A stretch of 27,336 bases of DNA, from the NCBI GenBank assembly GCA_964442495.1, contig CAYTZN010000021.1, positions 1 through 27,336 of the forward strand, read 5' to 3'. This DNA comes from CAYTZN01 sp964442495. GTDB lineage: Bacteria > Pseudomonadota > Gammaproteobacteria > Legionellales > Legionellaceae. Positions 24,897 through 27,336 of this stretch are shown here, piece by piece. The position numbers and the translations under genes were made by a program. A model generated the notes under the pieces. The model saw nothing but the letters and a program-made list of their open reading frames with translations. It did no database searches and had not been told where the DNA came from. The stretch's first letter is position 1. The number at the start of each line of letters is the position of its first letter.

Positions 24897-25472
24897 CTAA
24901 ATTAAATGCATGGGAAGCGAGGCGCTGATAAAGAGGGTAATGACCTTCAGAAGAATCATGACAACAAACGGCGAAAAATCAAAGCCTGATATATCAGGAA
25001 CAATCATTCTACCAAGATGAAGCAATGGATCAGTCACTGTTCGCAATATGTCATGGGCCGGATGATGTCCGCGCGGGCTAACCCAACTGACGATAACACG
25101 AAGGATCAGGGCATAAAACAATAGGTTGCAGGGTTGGATGATTAAATCGGCTAAAGCATATAAGGGCACAAAGCTCCAAGGCAATTTTGCACCTAAAAAT
25201 AACGTACCGATGGTAATGAATTTTAAAAGCTCAACGATGACCAATACACAAAAAGACGGCCAATCGTAACGATTTAATCGTTTTTTAGGGGCTACAAAAA
25301 GCTTGGCAATTGGCATAACAATGGGGTTTGTTAATGTATGAACAGTATGGCTAATCGGATTTAAAAGGCTAACCCGAAAATAACGAAGTGCTATGCGTGA
25401 CCATAAAACAAAGGCAATTAAGCTAAAAAAAAGGGCAAATAAAAAATAACCCACAGCAATCAATCCAGACAT
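24897..25472 (-). CDS. yggT: YggT-family membrane protein
   Basis: A 191-residue inner-membrane protein with two copies of the YggT (CCB3) module: first half FALFFSLIAFVLWSRIALRYFRV then PISHTVHTLTNPIVMPIAKL; second half LLFYALILRVIVSWVSPRG then HDILRTVTDPLLHLGRMIVP. Each module is two membrane helices with an amphipathic stretch containing the conserved T-N/D-P motif. GGAGAG lies just before the ATG. It follows proC by 8 bases, in the yggS-proC-yggT order common in proteobacteria. The role is unclear; E. coli YggT is linked to osmotic tolerance. Confidence 0.93.
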   Translation of the reverse strand: MSGLIAVGYFLFALFFSLIAFVLWSRIALRYFRVSLLNPISHTVHTLTNPIVMPIAKLFVAPKKRLNRYDWPSFCVLVIVELLKFITIGTLFLGAKLPWSFVPLYALADLIIQPCNLLFYALILRVIVSWVSPRGHHPAHDILRTVTDPLLHLGRMIVPDISGFDFSPFVVMILLKVITLFISASLPMHLI

Positions 25473-25480
25473 TTTCTCTC

Positions 25481-26293
25481 CTATGCCAAACCACCTATAT
25501 GGGGGGAGTGGTCGTTTCCTAAGGCTTTTGCTCTTTCTGAAGCAGCAAGCATCGCATTATAAACCAATTTATCAAATCCATGCTGATTAAATACACTAAG
25601 GGCTGCCGCGGTGGTGCCTGCGGGTGAGGTGACGGTCCGTCTTAATTCATCTATCTCAACGGTTGTTTCAGAGGCCAAGCTTATCGCACCTTGAAGGGTT
25701 TGTATTGTGAAAGTTTTAGCAATGTCATGCTCTATACCAAGTGCCTCAGCCGCTTTGATCATGGCTTCCATGAACAAAAAAACGTAAGCAGGACCACTGC
25801 CTGAAAGGGCAGTGAAGGCATCTATCTCGGATTCTTTGTTGACCCAGGTGGCCAAGCCTAGGCTTGAAAAAATCTCCATGCAGTGTTGTTTTTGTGCCGC
25901 TGTAACCAATCTATTTGCAAATAAAGGTGTCGCGGCTTTGCCCACAGCCACCGCAATGTTAGGCATGGCCCGTACAATGGCAGATTGGGGGAGGAAATGT
26001 TCCATGAAAGAAATGGTGATGCCTGATGCAATAGAGAGAATAAGGCAATTTGGGGGGATTTTTGCGCTAATTTGAGTTAACACCCGCTTCATTTCCAGAG
26101 GTTTTACAGCAAGAATGATAATGTCTGCATTGGGCAGTACTTTTAAATTATCAGGATAAGTATGAACTCGCTTTTCATAGATGCTTGTAGGGAGTGAAGG
26201 TGCTGCTGCGGCAAGTTGATGATGTGGCTGATGCATCAGGCCTTTTGCCATGGCTTTTGCCATGTTACCAAACCCAATAAAATGAATGTTCAT
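25481..26293 (-). CDS. proC: Pyrroline-5-carboxylate reductase
   Basis: Last step of proline synthesis: NAD(P)H-dependent reduction of 1-pyrroline-5-carboxylate. The 270-residue protein has the Rossmann motif GFGNMAKAM at 7-15, ILAVKP, RAMPNIAVAVGKA, the ALSGSGPAYVFLFMEA stretch and the family signature VTSPAGTTAAAL at about 222-233. Its ATG overlaps the yggS stop by four bases (ATGA), so it is translationally coupled to yggS. Confidence 0.96.
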   Translation of the reverse strand: MNIHFIGFGNMAKAMAKGLMHQPHHQLAAAAPSLPTSIYEKRVHTYPDNLKVLPNADIIILAVKPLEMKRVLTQISAKIPPNCLILSIASGITISFMEHFLPQSAIVRAMPNIAVAVGKAATPLFANRLVTAAQKQHCMEIFSSLGLATWVNKESEIDAFTALSGSGPAYVFLFMEAMIKAAEALGIEHDIAKTFTIQTLQGAISLASETTVEIDELRRTVTSPAGTTAAALSVFNQHGFDKLVYNAMLAASERAKALGNDHSPHIGGLA

Positions 26294-26979
26294 GTTCTCA
26301 CCTTGCGTTCGCCAAAAATTGCCGTACCTATCCGAACCATGGTACTTCCAGCACGGATGGCTGCCTTAAAATCATGGCTCATGCCCATGGAGAGCGTGCC
26401 CATGTTGATGCCGAGTTCTTGGTTGAGCTTTTGCTGCAAATGCGTCAAGCGCAAAAACGATTGGTATTGTTGTTCTTGATCTGCTTCTTGCTTGGGGATG
26501 AGCATTAGGCCACATAACTTTAAACGCGGCAATTCTAACACATAAGAGGCAAGTGCTTTAACGTCATCTGGAGACACACCAGCTTTGGTGTTTTCATCAT
26601 CAAAATTAACCTGAATGCATATGTTTAATCGCGGCAAAGATAGTGGGCGCCCATCGTTTAATAATGTCGCAATTTTCAGGCGGGATACACTATGCACCCA
26701 CGCAAAATGCTGGGCAATATCATGGGCTTTATTGCTTTGTATAGGGCCTATAAAATGCCAAGTTAAAGGAAGTTCCTTTAACGCTGCTATCTTTGGCAGA
26801 GCCTCTTGTAAGTAATTTTCGCCAAATTCATCAAGACCTGCTGCAAATGCTTCTTTAATATCAGAAGGGGATTGGCCTTTACTGACACCAAGCATCGTGA
26901 CGTCGCCTTGATAGTGGCAAGCCATTGCTGTGTTATGAATTGATTGACGAAGATGGTCGATGCGTTGCGTGATTGTCAT
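26290..26979 (-). CDS. yggS: PLP homeostasis protein YggS (PLPBP family)
   Basis: A 229-residue, single-domain alanine-racemase-fold protein that binds pyridoxal phosphate and tunes B6 and amino acid pools without known enzyme activity. Lys34 in MLGVSKGQS is the PLP lysine; GENYLQEALPK, WHFIGPIQSNK, and the phosphate-binding SMGMSHDFKAAIRAGSTMVRIGTAIFG end are characteristic. It is the first gene of a minus-strand unit with proC and yggT. No clear promoter is visible in the 227 bases upstream. Confidence 0.95.
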   Translation of the reverse strand: MTITQRIDHLRQSIHNTAMACHYQGDVTMLGVSKGQSPSDIKEAFAAGLDEFGENYLQEALPKIAALKELPLTWHFIGPIQSNKAHDIAQHFAWVHSVSRLKIATLLNDGRPLSLPRLNICIQVNFDDENTKAGVSPDDVKALASYVLELPRLKLCGLMLIPKQEADQEQQYQSFLRLTHLQQKLNQELGINMGTLSMGMSHDFKAAIRAGSTMVRIGTAIFGERKVRT

Positions 26980-27151
26980 GATTTTTTATTTATCAGCCAT
27001 GTCATAAAGCCTCTTTTTCAGGACGGCAGGTGTGTCACTTTTGAAAATTATCATTAATTCGTCCTTGAAGCTACTGATCTATTCTGGGATGGTCGTTTCA
27101 AAACAATTGGATGTGGCTTCTCGAGGCTTTTGTTAGATAGTGTCCAAGTTT

Positions 27152-27185
27152 CCACGGGCTTAATGACAATGCGTTAAGCCTGTGG
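27152..27185. terminator. 12-bp inverted repeat downstream of the right-edge gene
   Basis: CCACGGGCTTAA (27152-27163) and TTAAGCCTGTGG (27174-27185) form a 12-bp stem with one G-T pair and a 10-base loop. It starts 22 bases after the stop of the minus-strand gene at the window edge and about 170 bases before yggS, the right place for a terminator of that gene. There is no T run on the minus strand afterwards, so it may instead be a 3' stabilising hairpin or a repeat element. Confidence 0.45.
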
Positions 27186-27206
27186 ATGGGTAAGTAGCCA
27201 TTTGTT

Positions 27207-27336
27207 TTAGGGAGTAGTATGCCCGTCATTTCTTTTTGCTTTAGGATGCCCCTCATCCCAGTGGTCTTTAGGATTGGGTGTAAAGAATCCAACATGACCA
27301 GCAGCGGCTTTTGGTGTAAGTTCAGCATCAAACAAC
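27207..27336 (-). CDS. C-terminal end of an unidentified gene, cut by the window edge
   Basis: Reading the minus strand from the window end, 42 codons stay open to a TAA at 27207-27209: FDAELTPKAAAGHVGFFTP, then a hydrophilic His/Asp/Lys-rich tail (NPKDHWDEGHPKAKRNDGH) ending Thr-Thr-Pro. The composition looks coding, whereas the overlapping longer minus-strand frame (27098-27331) has an unnatural mixture. The strong hairpin at 27152-27185 fits its 3' end. I do not recognise the family; the gene lies outside the window for the most part. Confidence 0.55.
   Translation of the reverse strand, partial: LFDAELTPKAAAGHVGFFTPNPKDHWDEGHPKAKRNDGHTTP

Noticed and set aside
27098..27331. 77-codon minus-strand ORF at the right edge
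   Set aside because: It runs through the 12-bp hairpin and has unnatural composition; the alternative frame ending at 27207 is more convincing.
1..27336. CRISPR array, tRNA/rRNA genes, insertion sequences or prophage
   Set aside because: No regularly spaced repeats, no cloverleaf or rRNA-like sequence, and no transposase, integrase or phage structural gene seen on either strand.

Overview
The window looks like a chromosomal segment of a Legionella or close Legionellales relative (Gammaproteobacteria). The strongest marker is the complete enhA-enhB-enhC series (L,D-transpeptidase, small secreted protein, giant Sel1-repeat protein), described from Legionella pneumophila. Next to it lie gshA (the non-enterobacterial class) and gshB, rpsT and murJ. 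Two large genes resemble the accessory/effector genes of Legionella, and one is preceded by a tandem 9-mer matching the Legionella PmrA box. No rRNA, tRNA, insertion sequence, integrase or CRISPR array is visible. These assignments come from reading the sequence; no database search was run.

Layout. 1-377: window edge with a doubtful minus-strand partial gene, a palindromic GC-rich repeat and a PmrA-box-like regulatory site. 408-3382: a 716-residue coiled-coil protein of unknown function (candidate secreted effector) followed 14 bases later by murI. 3413-6064 (minus): membrane protein, single-domain rhodanese, YibN-like membrane rhodanese, secB, gpsA; the grxC that lies between yibN and secB in E. 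coli is absent. 6208-8435: gshA-gshB, overlapping by one base. 8577-13553: enhABC. 13599-15251: a pyruvate/indolepyruvate-type decarboxylase. 15377-15643 (minus): rpsT with a GTG start and a good promoter. 16072-17256: HAD-like protein with a hydrophobic C-terminal hairpin (second candidate effector), sitting between rpsT and murJ. 17493-20434: murJ-pepA. 20448-20882 (minus): holC. 20971-23867: lptF-lptG and a DUF218 (ElyC/SanA/YdcF-type) protein. 23873-26979 (minus): two proteins of unknown function, yggT, proC, yggS. 27207-27336: the C-terminus of another minus-strand gene running off the window, with a 12-bp hairpin behind it.

How the genes work together. Many concern the cell envelope: D-glutamate supply (murI), lipid II flipping (murJ), L,D-crosslinking and Slt modulation (enhA, enhC), phospholipid precursor (gpsA), LPS export (lptFG) and an envelope-homeostasis protein (DUF218). 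A second theme is thiol/sulfur chemistry: two rhodaneses lie divergently from the glutathione synthesis pair. The parts most worth following up are the two effector-like genes, the PmrA-like site that could also drive murI, the two copies of a palindromic repeat with a compensatory stem change, and the unidentified gene ends at both window edges. I did not find clear evidence of a wholly new multi-gene system.
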